Assembly: GCA_014529385.2 (NCBI GenBank)
Contig: CM043958.1
Coordinates: 88,390,025-88,454,024 of the forward strand
Reading direction: 5' to 3'
Length of the DNA stretch: 64,000 nucleotides
From: Adiantum capillus-veneris
Taxonomy: Eukaryota > Streptophyta > Polypodiopsida > Polypodiales > Pteridaceae
A program made the position numbers and the translations under genes. The notes beneath the pieces are model-generated. The model did no database searches. It had not been told where the DNA came from and was given only the letters and a program-made list of their open reading frames with translations. Below are positions 1-11,819 of the stretch, piece after piece; positions within the stretch are counted from its first letter, which is position 1, and each line of letters opens with the position of its first letter.

Positions 1-23
1 CTATGATTTCAAGAGAGAGGTAA

Positions 24-1646
<1,623 letters not shown>

Positions 1647-2391
1647 CAAGTTACTAGACCATTAAATGTTACACTTTGTACATATAATTATGTTTGTGCA
1701 CCAGATCTACATGTACACAAGGTCTAGTTTTTGTGAGTGATCGACACGGTTGACTTTCTTTTGCTATGACATCTGTTTGTTAGAATAAATATGGTTTAAC
1801 TATGAACTCTCAGGACTTCCATAAGCTATTAACGAAAGCAAGGCTTCCAATTCGGCATCTTGCATTGAGATTTTTTTTTGCATATTATATCATTACATGC
1901 AAAGAGGGTGTCTATGATATACGCAACAAATCTCTCTTGCGCAACAGCTATGGCTATGAGCCATCTTCCAGCGAGTTGTCCTCCGGAATTTCATGATAAT
2001 TGGTTACAACAGGATGACCAGGTTAGACACTTTTTAAGTTTTGTTTATTTTGGAAAATATTGTATGTTGTGCAAAGCAAAGTGCTTTTACAGTTTCACAT
2101 GAAGCAACACTTCTAACGTGTACGTCAATACAATCCATTGACTTCAAATCAAGGGCATTGGTATACACGTTTATGGAACTGGTAAAATATGGATATCTGC
2201 TCCCATTTTATCTGTGGAAACATCAAGTTAGGATATCACCCTAGTAGTAGAGGCTACTATGCAAGGCACTTTTGTTTTGGCTCTCACGTTGGAGGCCATC
2301 ACTCTTGGCAAGGGCTTACAATTCTCCATGCAAGGAATGCTAGCTAGGTGGATTCAATTCTACAGCCTCATGAAATACGCTTCCGCTATAA
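1647..2391 (+). other. Shared flank with an exon-like stretch
   Basis: This non-LTR flank occurs in both direct-repeat copies. It contains one short exon-like stretch at 1950-2021, 24 codons from ATG to Gln followed by CAG|GTTAGA, which fits a splice donor. No family is recognised and no second exon is convincing. It could equally be chance. Confidence 0.3.
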
Positions 2392-2404
2392 AACATGAAA
2401 TACA

Positions 2405-2876
2405 GTCTCTATTGGTCTACCTCCAAGGCCATCCAATAGGAATTGGGTACACCTTGTGGGCATCTGGGCTAGGCAGCTGACATGTGTCCCTCATTCCCTT
2501 TATGTAAAGGGAGCTTGTGTGTGTGTGTGTGTGTGTGTTTCTCTCTCATCCCCTACTTGCAAGGCTCGCCCCCTCTTATGTAGGGATTGATAAAGACTTT
2601 TGGGACACACACAAAGCATCCAATTCCCCCAATGTTTGACCTTTGGACACAACCTTTGAATTTTGGAACCTTAGCATTTTTGAAGTCTTAATGGGCTGAT
2701 CCTTAGGGTCTTTTAAGCCCATTGTTGCGCGCACATGGCTCTTTTACAGATGGCCCCCACTTTGAAGCCCTACTGCGGCCGGTCTGTTAGCTTAACCAAT
2801 TTCTAGCTTTTTCTCCCCTGGAACTTCCCCATATTAAATGATCAATTTAACATGAGAAAATCATTTAGGAGAATTA
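2405..2876 (-). mobile_element. Inverted LTR fragment
   Basis: This is the reverse complement of roughly LTR positions 41-620, with a much shorter GT tract (about 2515-2538). It abuts copy A on its left. On its right it is cut by the CACTA-I terminus at a point where the parent LTR would continue. It is diverged by scattered substitutions from LTR copy A. Confidence 0.88.
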
Positions 2877-3069
2877 CACTACAAGAGGTTATTCATATTA
2901 GCGACGCTCACATAGCGACGCTCAGAAAGAAAATTCCCGGCGTCGCTATGAGCGTCGCAAATTTACAAGTAAATTTGCGATGCTTATAGCGACGCTCATA
3001 GTGACGCCGGCTGGGCTAAAAAAAATAACAGAGAGCGCCCAAAAACTCAGATCTCAGATCTGAGTTTTT
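2877..3069 (+). repeat. CACTA-I left TIR, subterminal repeats and palindrome
   Basis: The terminal CACTACAAG is followed by several direct and inverted copies of a GCGACGCTCATAG motif, the usual transposase-binding layout of this superfamily. At 3041-3069 there is a perfect palindrome with 14-base arms (AAAAACTCAGATCT) and a 1-base centre. The same palindrome, with 13-base arms, lies at the matching place in CACTA-II. Confidence 0.85.
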
Positions 3070-3106
3070 CGGCGCCCTTTAGCAAGGAGCAGGTAACGCT
3101 CTCCCT

Positions 3107-3223
3107 GTCTCTCTCTCTCTCTCTCTTTCTTCTCCACAAACACACACACACACACACGAGGAGAGGAAGGAGAGCCAGGTATGCTCCTTCCCTCTCCTCA
3201 CTCTCATGTTCCCTTCCCCTCTT

Positions 3224-3265
<42 letters not shown>

Positions 3266-3295
3266 ACACACACACACACACACACACATAGTGTT

Positions 3296-3347
<52 letters not shown>

Positions 3348-3590
3348 TACAAACATAAACAAAAACGCACACACACACACATAAACAAAGAATGCACACA
3401 CATATTGAGAGAGGAAAAGAAAGAGAGAGCATGCATAAACAAAAAACGCACACATTGAGAGAGGAAAAGAGAGAGAGAACATGCATAAACAAAAAAACGA
3501 ACATTGAGGGAGGAAAAGAGAGAGAAAACATGCATAAACAAAAAAACGCACACACATTGAGAGAGAAAGAGAGAGAAACTAATTTAACGT
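3107..3590. repeat. Microsatellite block and ~50-bp minisatellite in CACTA-I
   Basis: CT, CA and GA tracts (3107-3342) are followed by about four tandem copies of a unit near 50 bases. Each unit contains 'attgagagaggaaaagag' and 'catgcataaacaaaaaacg' (about 3395-3590). A related array lies in CACTA-II. The long low-complexity open frames here are not genes. Confidence 0.9.
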
Positions 3591-3629
3591 CGTAGGAAAC
3601 TAATTAAAATTAAAAGACCTAAAGATCTA

Positions 3630-3722
3630 GCCGACGAGGAGTTGAACTCAAGACCTATTATTCAAGAGGGAAATTGCATAACCAATCTATCACACTTGGC
3701 ATGGGTGATAGAAAGGTTATAC
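3630..3722 (-). repeat. tRNA-derived sequence in CACTA-I
   Basis: Read on the minus strand, the block has an A-box-like TAGATTGGTTATGC. About 40 bases later comes a B-box-like GAGTTCAACTCC, close to the GTTCGANTCC consensus. Two related copies lie in CACTA-II. The acceptor stem does not pair convincingly, so this is a decayed tRNA or SINE piece carried by the family, not a working tRNA. Confidence 0.4.
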
Positions 3723-3971
3723 CATTTATCTCTTTTTATTGGCACACACATCCACACACGCGCACACACACAAGAAGAAGAGAGTTATAACGTCGTAGGA
3801 AACTATCCTAAAAGACGTTAAAGATTAGGTTAGATGTAGACTTACGTTAAATTAGATTTAGGTTTATTTAAGTTAAATTAGATTAGATTTACGTTTATTT
3901 TTAGTTAGATTTACGTTTATTTACGCTAGATTTAGATTTTCGTTATATTAGATTAGATTTAGGTCTCCATA

Positions 3972-4322
3972 GACTGCGATGCCTGCATGAAGCGGGTGAA
4001 GAAAGCCCTCAATGGAATATAGGGTATTGCTGTCTTCACTCATGGTGGGTCCGTCGATCCAAAAGTACTGGTGAAATGTCTTCAAAAGATAGGGAAGAAG
4101 GTGGATCTTCAGGGCGGCAAGAGTCACTACATCCCCGACAATGACCATCTAGACAACCTCTAGTCATTCAACAGCAACTTCAAAGTTAGTAACAAGAGCA
4201 AGAACGGTCCAAAGGGCCTATTGCTGTTGTCAGATGTGGATGGAGATGAGGCAGCGTCACCGCCGGAAGTTAACTCTCACATCTTTAGTAATGAGAATGC
4301 CAACTCTTGCCGAGTTATGTGA
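3972..4322 (+). pseudogene. Captured heavy-metal-associated (HMA) domain gene fragment
   Basis: Translated from 3972, this reads as an HMA/HIPP-type metal-binding domain: a C-x2-C pair (CDACMKRVKKAL), an isoleucine-glycine turn, and then DPKVLVKCLQKIGKKVDL near the end of the fold. In plant HIPP proteins this domain binds metal ions through the two cysteines. A TAG at 4020-4022 sits where the family normally has Glu in 'I-E-G-V', and a second TAG is at 4161-4163. A polar, low-complexity tail then reads to TGA at 4320-4322, like the linker of HIPP proteins. It lies inside CACTA-I between AT-rich repeats and is absent from CACTA-II, so I infer a captured host fragment now decayed. Confidence 0.72.
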
Positions 4323-4455
4323 AAAATTATGTGTTAAATCAGTTTTAAGGTTCTTATAATCCCTGTTAGTTTAGTTCTTTGTTTTTAATATAACATAATT
4401 TACGTTAGATTTAGATTTATGTTATATTAGATTAGACTTAGGTTTATTTAGGTTT

Positions 4456-4569
<114 letters not shown>

Positions 4570-4744
4570 GAAGAAGAGAGTTTTAACGTTGTAGGAAACT
4601 ATCCCAAAAGACGTTAAAGATTAGGTTAGATGTAGACTTACGTTAAATTAGATTTAGGTTTATTTTTAGTTAGATTTACGTTTATTTAGATTTACACTTA
4701 TTTACGTTAGATCGAGTCCACGCAAGAATTACTTACGATTTAGG

Positions 4745-4999
4745 GTTTAGAGTTAGACGAACAGTGAAAAGATCTACTGTGAAAAGATGTTAAGATGCTG
4801 TGAAGTGCTACAGCTAGAGAAGAGGCAAAGGGGTTTTGTCCACTACATGCAGTATCATGTAGACGTGGGTCTGTAGATTTCTTGTACCCACAAATATAGG
4901 TATTGACCAATAAAGACGAGATTATAACCCGGTGGTTCTGATCTCCGTGCACCTCTAGACCGAGGTGTGCGGGGATTGGACATGACTAGAGAATGTGAG

Positions 5000-5067
<68 letters not shown>

Positions 5068-5129
5068 GACAAAGAATGCCAATAGAATATTAAATTTGTT
5101 GTCCAGGTTATAAGATTTTTATCCTCATT
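4745..5129 (+). promoter_or_regulatory. CACTA-I transcript leader / upstream region of TNP2
   Basis: This non-coding block precedes the TNP2 start. Its counterpart in CACTA-II is about 26540-26868, with more than 90 percent identity by eye. It includes a GA tract at 5003-5064 just before the first ATG. Conservation between two element copies suggests it is the promoter and leader of the transposase unit; no clear TATA box can be assigned. Confidence 0.5.
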
Positions 5130-5891
5130 ATGAGTAGCGATGAGGATGTGGGACCGTCCAACCGAAACACCTATCTCTCAACGAGGGTCTTATGTCCTTG
5201 TAATCAATGCAAGCATGCTGTGCGACGGAAAATACACATTTCTTTGCAAGACGTTCACGAATTTGGCGAGTTCGATCCATCTATTATAGATCGAGTTGTT
5301 GCTAATTATAACTCGTCGGACTCTGACGCTGGCCAACAAGCAGCAATCTTGCAACCCAATAGACGTGTTCGCAGGCACTTTGGTCAAGCAACATATGTGA
5401 GGCCACAAGATGTAGCCTCTGACAGCTCGGGGGATGATCATGCAGAGCACATTCCCAACGAGGCAATGTTTGAGCCCGAGATTGATGAAATGATCGAGAC
5501 GATCATGGATTCAAAAAGGCTTATCTATGATGATATGAAAAGTGAAGCCGATACGCCATTGTATAATGGAGCACGTATGTCTAGATTGAAAGCACTCCTG
5601 GTTCTTCTCAACATGCAGGCAAAGTTTGGATGGAGTGACACTAGCGTCACAGCGCTTTTCAGGTGATCTATTACAATTAGTTTACTTTAATAAAACTCTA
5701 AATGTATAATGATCTGATAGATTTTTACACGACTGTATCGTATTTTTATGTTGTGTAGATTGCTTAAAGAGCACATACTACCAGCTGACAATGTGATGCC
5801 AGATTCCCGAGATGAAGCAAGAAAGATTTTGCAAAACTTGGGAATGGATTACAATTCTATCCACGCTTGTCCTAATGACTGCGAACCATAG
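5130..5891 (+). pseudogene. TNP2-like CACTA transposase, N-terminal part
   Basis: Exon 1 (5130-5662) encodes a CPCNQC motif typical of the transposase-associated N-terminus and an acidic stretch. It ends in the block 'LYNGARMSRLKALLVLLNMQ..GWSD', which matches the TNP2 signature. A 96-base intron (5663-5758, GT-AG) leads to exon 2, which reads LLKEHILPADNVMPDS..HACPNDC, the next conserved TNP2 block. It then hits a TAG at 5889-5891. Full TNP2 proteins run to many hundreds of residues. Here the catalytic DDE core is missing, so this copy cannot be active. Confidence 0.85.
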
Positions 5892-6089
5892 ATGATGAGC
5901 GCATATCTGGGATTGTCATGTGCAATCTCGGTGTTGAGAAGAAGATGACGGAAGATCTAGAGGCTAAAATCAACCGATTTTGCATGCTTCACAATCCAGT
6001 GATGCAAAAGTGGATTTGACAATATGAGGATGCAAAGCAAGAGTGACAAAGGGCACGAATCGAGTGGAGACGGGGAAGACGACCACCGA

Positions 6090-7062
6090 TGCACTATCCG
6101 ACGGGTCTGGAGAGCCTACCAACATTCATGAGCTTAAGATGGTTGCACAACCAATTGAAAAGCCCACAACAAGGCGGTGACGAAGTGACCGAGGAAGAGT
6201 GGGAGTACTCTCGGGGTTGCGCGACCAAGGTAAGTTTGCAATGTACGACTAGCTAGTGACTTTATTTCTAAACATTTGAACGGCCACTCATAATCTTTGT
6301 TCGTTGTAGTATAAGTCATACACAGCAGCATGGTGTAAAGGTCGACATTTTAGGGTGGAACGGATCGACAAAAAGCGTTTTACTCAAGATTGTGGAATCA
6401 TGGCAAAATTTGAACAGTCTAGTCGACGACGTTCCTCTGATGCAGATCCTGTGGTGGCGGAACTCACTTACTTCGGCACGCTATAGGAGATTTTGAGGAT
6501 CGATTACAGAGGATTTTTTGTCGACTTGTTCGACGTGCAATGGTTCAAGATAATCATGGAGGGTCGCAACGCTACTGTGCGTAGAGGAGAGTCTGGTTTT
6601 CTTGAGGTGGATTCTACTAAGAAATGGACTGACCTAAGAGACACTTTCGTACTACCCGAGCATTGTTAACAAGTAAGTATGTAAATAGTTAACATCCCCC
6701 TTTTACAAGTTATGTGCTTGAAAGCTCTCATGTAAGTTATGTGGCTCTGGCAGGTAACATTTCATCCTACAAAGTCTACATCAAACTGGTGGTACGTCAT
6801 AGAGGTAGCCCCTCGTAGTGCAAGGACGTATGAAGGCTACCATGTGCCAATCACAACGACATCAATGGAGGAGATCAGAGAAGATGCTCAATCAGAAGCC
6901 GCTGCAGTGGTGCCAGACGAGCATCAAGATGCTACTACTCTATATGGGGTGCATGCAGAGGAGCTACAAAATGAAACAGAGGATATGTGTTTAAACGGAG
7001 AGCTCTATATAGATATAGGAAGTTATGCTGAGTTATGCGAGGATGAGAGAGAGATCTCTTAA
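6090..7062 (+). pseudogene. TNP2-like transposase, C-terminal part (DUF4216)
   Basis: Fragments in the same orientation encode the C-terminal DUF4216-type region of TNP2. One is an 'AELTYFGTL..EILRIDYRGFFVDLFDVQWF' strand series with an in-frame TAG near 6484. An intron follows around 6668-6750, then VTFHPTKS..NWWYVIEV and an acidic tail ending at 7060-7062. Together with the N-terminal part this shows the original TNP2 gene lost its middle. CACTA-III carries a homologous C-terminus in the same place relative to its second ORF. Confidence 0.8.
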
Positions 7063-7334
7063 AGCCACAAATATTATATTTGAACAATTTTGCTCCGTGT
7101 TGTAAAAGCTTTGGCTCTCTAAGTACTTTCCATGGTGTATAACGCTCTTTTCTACTCGCGCTCACATCTTTTGATTGAAAATTCTGAGTTTTCGACTTGC
7201 CTCTTCTATCACTCAATTCATTGCGTCATTGTATTTATATGCGTCATTACGTCATTGTATTTAATGGTCTTTGCGTCATTGTCTACTCTATTCATTCAAT
7301 ATTAAGTTTAAATATTCGTGTGTTTAATGCAGGT

Positions 7335-7643
7335 ATGGATGATGAGGAGTTTCTTTCTTCTTTGTCACCGCAGCAGAGACAGTGGTACGTGGAGCATCAT
7401 CGCTCTGGCGCATCATCGCGCGTTCCTAGTCCATCCACATCTCCCTCTCTTTCGGAGCATTCGACGCGCTCGGAAGCTTCGGCGTCAACGAGACGATCTT
7501 CACACTTGGCTAGACACCGGCGCTCTAGTGGTGGCGGTGGCGGTTGTGGTGGGGATTCCGCCGCCGATGCCTCCACACCACCTTGTGTTCGACGAGGCTC
7601 TTTACCCTCCCCTTCTTTGCCCGCCCTTGTTGTCATGTACTAG
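7335..7643 (+). pseudogene. CACTA second ORF (Ser/Arg/Gly-rich, Transposase_24-like), truncated
   Basis: The ATG at 7335 follows a TTTAATGCAG acceptor. The protein starts MDDEEFLSSLSPQQRQWYVE and continues as a Ser/Arg-rich then Gly-rich linker. It aligns residue by residue with the start of the CACTA-II ORF at 26869. Homology stops at 'SLPSP' and the frame ends at 7641-7643, so the basic DNA-binding-like domain seen in CACTA-II is absent. By position it is the second gene of the element, the TnpA slot. Confidence 0.7.
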
Positions 7644-7684
7644 AGACATCATGTGGGTGGAATTCACAAAGGTCGGCTTTTGAA

Positions 7685-7738
<54 letters not shown>

Positions 7739-8182
7739 AACAGTCACGACATGAACTAATTTCTTGATGATAAAAATCATGTCATAGGATTTGTGGATGA
7801 CCTCCGTGGAGGTAGAAAGAAACTAAACAATGGATAAGGGGAGTAGGTGGACCATGACTCTGAGAATTATAGCGATTGAAGGTTAAACATGAACAAAATA
7901 TTTCAAATGAGGATAGGGAGGAGGGTGTTTTGATATTCAAAATCTTGCGAAAGATTATGACTATACCCAAGAGATGCAACTTTGCATCCCATGAAATGAA
8001 TGTGAATCAAGTGCAAGTCAGTATGTTCCTTGATGCTTGGCTCCAAGAGTGGCTGTGCTGAACACCATTATGATTGAAGGGAGAAGGAAACAACAACTAA
8101 GTATCAAGTGAAGGGGAGTTTCATTGATCATTCCTGTCTTAACTAAGTGGACCATCATGACCCATTTTACAATTAAAGTGAT

Positions 8183-8279
<97 letters not shown>

Positions 8280-8360
8280 ATTATATATTATATGTTTACT
8301 AGTTGTACAACTACATATAATTGTAAGAGGGGTTTGCAATTTAAAATTTATTCTCCTCCT
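7644..8360. other. Unassigned spacer with CT and GA microsatellites
   Basis: There is a CT tract at 7688-7735 and a GA tract at 8188-8276, followed by an AT-rich TATATTATATATTATAT stretch. The 450 bases between the tracts show no gene or element I recognise. The breakpoints that joined truncated CACTA-I to truncated gypsy-I must lie here. Confidence 0.6.
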
Positions 8361-9115
8361 TTACGGACAAAGGCTTGGCCTTTATCCAACAATTTGATGC
8401 GGCGTTCGGAGATGAGGGCTTCACGGAGTCCTCTAAGCTATGCCATGTAGCTATGCACTTTCAAAAGTCCGCCAAACAATGGTGGTCTAGCCTACGGGCC
8501 AATGGTGAAGCTCCACGAACATGGAAAGCTTTAAGAGGTTCCATTATGAAGCAATTTTTGGCCACCGATGCCAAAGAAAAAGTACTCACCGAATGGCGAA
8601 GATTGAACCTCTCTCCCTATGAATCCATCCATAAATATGTAGACAAGTTTTGGGACCTACAACTCAAAGCCACTGTCTTCAAAAAGTTGGATTTTGGAGA
8701 GCAAAAGCAGCAATTTTGTGCGGGCTTAATCGAAGAAATGGTGGAGTATGTCAACTCCCAAAGGCCTCTCGAATCAATTTCCAAACAGGGGCTAAGAGGA
8801 ATTCTAAGCCCCCTAAATACAAGGGTTCCAATGAGCCTAAGGGGAAGGACAATGTCCAAAAGTCTCCTAAGGGAAATTCCAACAAAGCTAAGGAAAAGGG
8901 AGTTTACAAAGGCAAAAATAAGCTCTCTCCTGAAGAGCTTGAGCGTTATTGCAAGGATAACCGGTGTTTCAAGTGCGGCGAATAAGGGCATGCGCACCGC
9001 GCTTGTCCGCAAAAGAACAACCGCCATGATCCTCCTAGAGCTACCTTGGTCGAAATCCAAGAGGAGGAAACTCACCACAAAGGATCTCCTCTATGACATG
9101 CTCGGGGAAAGGTAA
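8361..9115 (+). pseudogene. gag remnant of gypsy-I
   Basis: The frame opens inside the Retrotrans_gag domain at LAFIQQFDAAFGDEGFTESS, with WW and 'KYVDKFWDLQLKA' blocks matching gypsy-II gag. The segment after NSQRP is deleted and frame-shifted. The zinc knuckle survives in another frame near 8964-9015 (CFKCGE, stop, GHAHRAC). The stop at the Gln position breaks the CX2CX4HX4C unit. Gag forms the capsid in functional relatives; this copy is dead. Confidence 0.85.
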
Positions 9116-9838
9116 GAGCACATGATGCTTTTATTCTCTTTGACCCCGGTTCTACTCATAATTTTCTATCTATAGAGTTGGCCACCAAGCTAGGCATACA
9201 AACCTACGAGATGGGAGATGTCCTACCCGCATACGGTGCTTTCAAGGGGCAAGAAGCTTCAGTCACTTCCTTAATCGGGAAATTGAGGCTCCATGTCCAA
9301 ATCTATGTGGACAAAGAGGAATTCTTTATCTCTCCTCTCAAGAATGAGGATGTAATCCTAGGGGCACCATGGTTTGATCGCATGGCTTCCAATGTTAAAT
9401 TCCCAGAAAGGAGAATCCCCTTTAAGTTCAAGGAAAGAGATATGTATATAGATGCTAAGGAAATGGGTAACACTATACCCATTGTACATACACAAGCTTT
9501 CAACAAGTCAATAAAGAGCTCTATTTTCGTGTACATGATTTTTGTTAAAGATTCTCAAAATGAACCTAATGTTTTAGCAAAAGAAAATATACACAACCAA
9601 AAGAAATTAGAGTTATCCAATTTTCTTAAAGGGTTTCAAGATGACTTTATTGACGACATCCCTTGTGAACGACCTCCTAAAGGAGGTAATGATGACCATG
9701 CAATTGAACTTCTTCCAGGAAGTTCACCACCTAACAAACCTCCTTATATAGTTTCTCAAGCTCAACAAGAGGAGATTATGCGGCAAGTGCATGAGTTAGT
9801 TGAGAAGGGCATGGTTACGCCTGTAGGATTGACCTAAA
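9116..9838 (+). pseudogene. Aspartic protease and linker of gypsy-I
   Basis: The active-site segment reads FDPGSTHNFLS at about 9139-9170, followed by the 'EDVILGAPWFD' strand. This is the usual retropepsin layout of plant Ty3/gypsy. The frame continues to the start of reverse transcriptase (ELLPGSSPPNKPPY) and ends at a TAA at 9836-9838, where the RT core is deleted. Confidence 0.82.
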
Positions 9839-10240
9839 AAGTGGCTATCATCAAATAAGGATAGTTGATGAAGACATTGTAAAGACCGCATTTCGCACTA
9901 CGTTTGGTCTTTACGAATACATTGTCATGCCTTTTGGCTTGACGAATGCACCAACCACATTCAACCGCTTGATGGAGAAGCTATTCAAGCCTCACTAAAC
10001 CTTTACTGGAGTGTTCTTTGATGATATCATCATCTACTCTAATTCATTAGATGAACACAAGAAACAACTCCAGGTAATATTTCAAGTTCTAAGAGAGAAT
10101 AAACTTTATGTTAATCAAAAGAAAAGTGAATATTTCTTACAAGAGATTCAGTATTTAGGTCATATTATCTCTCAAGATGGCATCCAAATGGATCCATCAA
10201 AGTTAGAGGTAATAAAAGGATGGCCTAAACCAAGGAAACT
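9829..10240 (+). pseudogene. Reverse transcriptase fragment of gypsy-I
   Basis: The fragment starts at [13 protein letters not shown], passes the FGLTNAP block and reaches the catalytic FFDDIIIYS motif near 10014. It ends at 'KVIKGWPKPRKL'-type sequence. A TAA at 9996-9998 and the missing palm N-terminus (compared with gypsy-II) show it is non-functional. RNase H should follow but has been deleted. Confidence 0.85.
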
Positions 10241-11058
10241 TCTCTTTGGTCTATCACCCGCAAATGGATGGACAAAGTGAAATAGCTAGCCTAACAATTC
10301 TCGATCTACTAAAAACTTATGTAACGGAAGTAGATCAAAGATCCCAATGGGAGGAGTACTTACCCTTAGTGGAGTATGCTTACAATAACACTGTACATAC
10401 TTCCACGGGAAAAGCACCTTTTGAGGGAAGATCAAAAAGTCCCTTGCTACTTAAGGTACACGGGAAGATCTTCGCTGCAGATAAGTATAGCCGAGACCTA
10501 CAAGAATTTTTCCAGAAGATTAAGGATGCTATCTCTATCTCATAGCAAAGGCAAAAGGCTGCTGCTGACAAGCACATAAGATCCCAAGCCTTTAAAGAAA
10601 ATGATTGGGTCTTACTCAAATTTCCCAAGGCTTGATTAAGGCACACCATGGGCAAGAATCCTACGGGGCACCAAAAGTACTATGCTAAGTTAGCAAAAAG
10701 GTACTATGGTCCCTTCCAGATTCTTAGGCCAATCAATGAGATGGCCTATCAACTCAAGTTGCCCAGTCATTGGCTCATACACAATGCTTTCCATGTGAGC
10801 CTATTAAATCCTTAAAAAGGAGAGCCACCTCAAGAACCAACTATTGAAGACCCACCAGAGATGGAGGACCAAGAAGAGGTGTTGCAGCCCGAGTCCATTC
10901 TCCGACATGAAGACAAGGTACTAAGAGGCGGTAAGACTATCCGACGATATCTTAATAAGTTTAAGAATTATCCTTTTGAAGATGCTAGATGGATGCAAGG
11001 CATACAATTAAAGGATAACCTAAACCTTGTCAATGCTTACAATGCTTCCCTAGAGTAA
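10241..11058 (+). pseudogene. Integrase C-terminus and chromodomain of gypsy-I
   Basis: The deletion joins RT directly to YHPQMDGQSEIA, the last catalytic (Glu) region of integrase. The zinc-binding and first Asp parts are absent. After several stops (10543, 10633, 10813) the chain ends in a chromodomain-like stretch, IRRYLNKFKNYPFEDARW, at about 10930-11010. That fold targets chromoviruses to chromatin. It ends at 11056-11058. Confidence 0.85.
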
Positions 11059-11356
11059 GCAAATGTACAAATGTTAAAAATGAACAAAGTTTTTGTCTTA
11101 TAAGACTCTCTTTTTCTTTATTGTGCACAAAAATGAAGTAGTATGCATGCTTAGATCAAGTTTGCGGAGACGACGTCTGCCAAACACCAAGTAGAGCTTG
11201 TCACTCTACTATGGAAGACGATAGGACTAATGTGCATACATGCTTGCGGCAACTTAGGCTCTCAAGCACCAAATGGACTAGTCATCCATTAAATGAATAT
11301 GCTTTATCTTCTCTACCCCATAGTCGAGGGCGACTATGATTTCAAGAGAGAGGTAA
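11059..11356 (+). other. Gypsy-I 3' untranslated region and polypurine tract
   Basis: Non-coding between the pol stop and the LTR. The last 17 bases, TTTCAAGAGAGAGGTAA (11340-11356), are the polypurine tract priming plus-strand DNA. The same sequence precedes LTR copy A and, with one base change after it, the 3' LTR of gypsy-II. Confidence 0.8.
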
Positions 11357-11729
11357 TGTCATAATAATCAATATATAATTCTCCTAAATGATTTTGTCAT
11401 GTTAAACCGATCATTTAATATGGGGAAGTGCTAGGGGAGAAAAAGCTAGAAATTGGTTAAGCTAACAGACCGGCCACAGTAGGGATCCAAAGGAGGAAAA
11501 ATAGGGATCCAAAGTGGGGACCATCTGTAAAAGAGTCATGTGCAAAAATGGGCTTAAATGACCCTAAGGTTCAGCCCATTTAGACTTCCAAAATGCTAAG
11601 GTTCCAAAATTCAAAGGTTGTGTCCAAAGGTCAAACATTGGGGGAATTGGATGCTTTGTGTGTGTCCCAAAAGTCTTTATCAATCCCTACATAGGAGGGG
11701 GCAAGTCTTGCAAGTAGGGGATGAGAGAG

Positions 11730-11819
<90 letters not shown>

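Larger units (their letters stand above)
8361..11356 (+). mobile_element. Gypsy-I: decayed chromovirus internal region
   Basis: Order gag - protease - reverse transcriptase - integrase C-terminus - chromodomain, followed by a polypurine tract and the LTR at 11357. It is colinear with gypsy-II (57133-61893, minus strand) and similar throughout. It lacks the 5' LTR, the primer-binding site, the gag N-terminus, RNase H and most of integrase. Confidence 0.9.
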
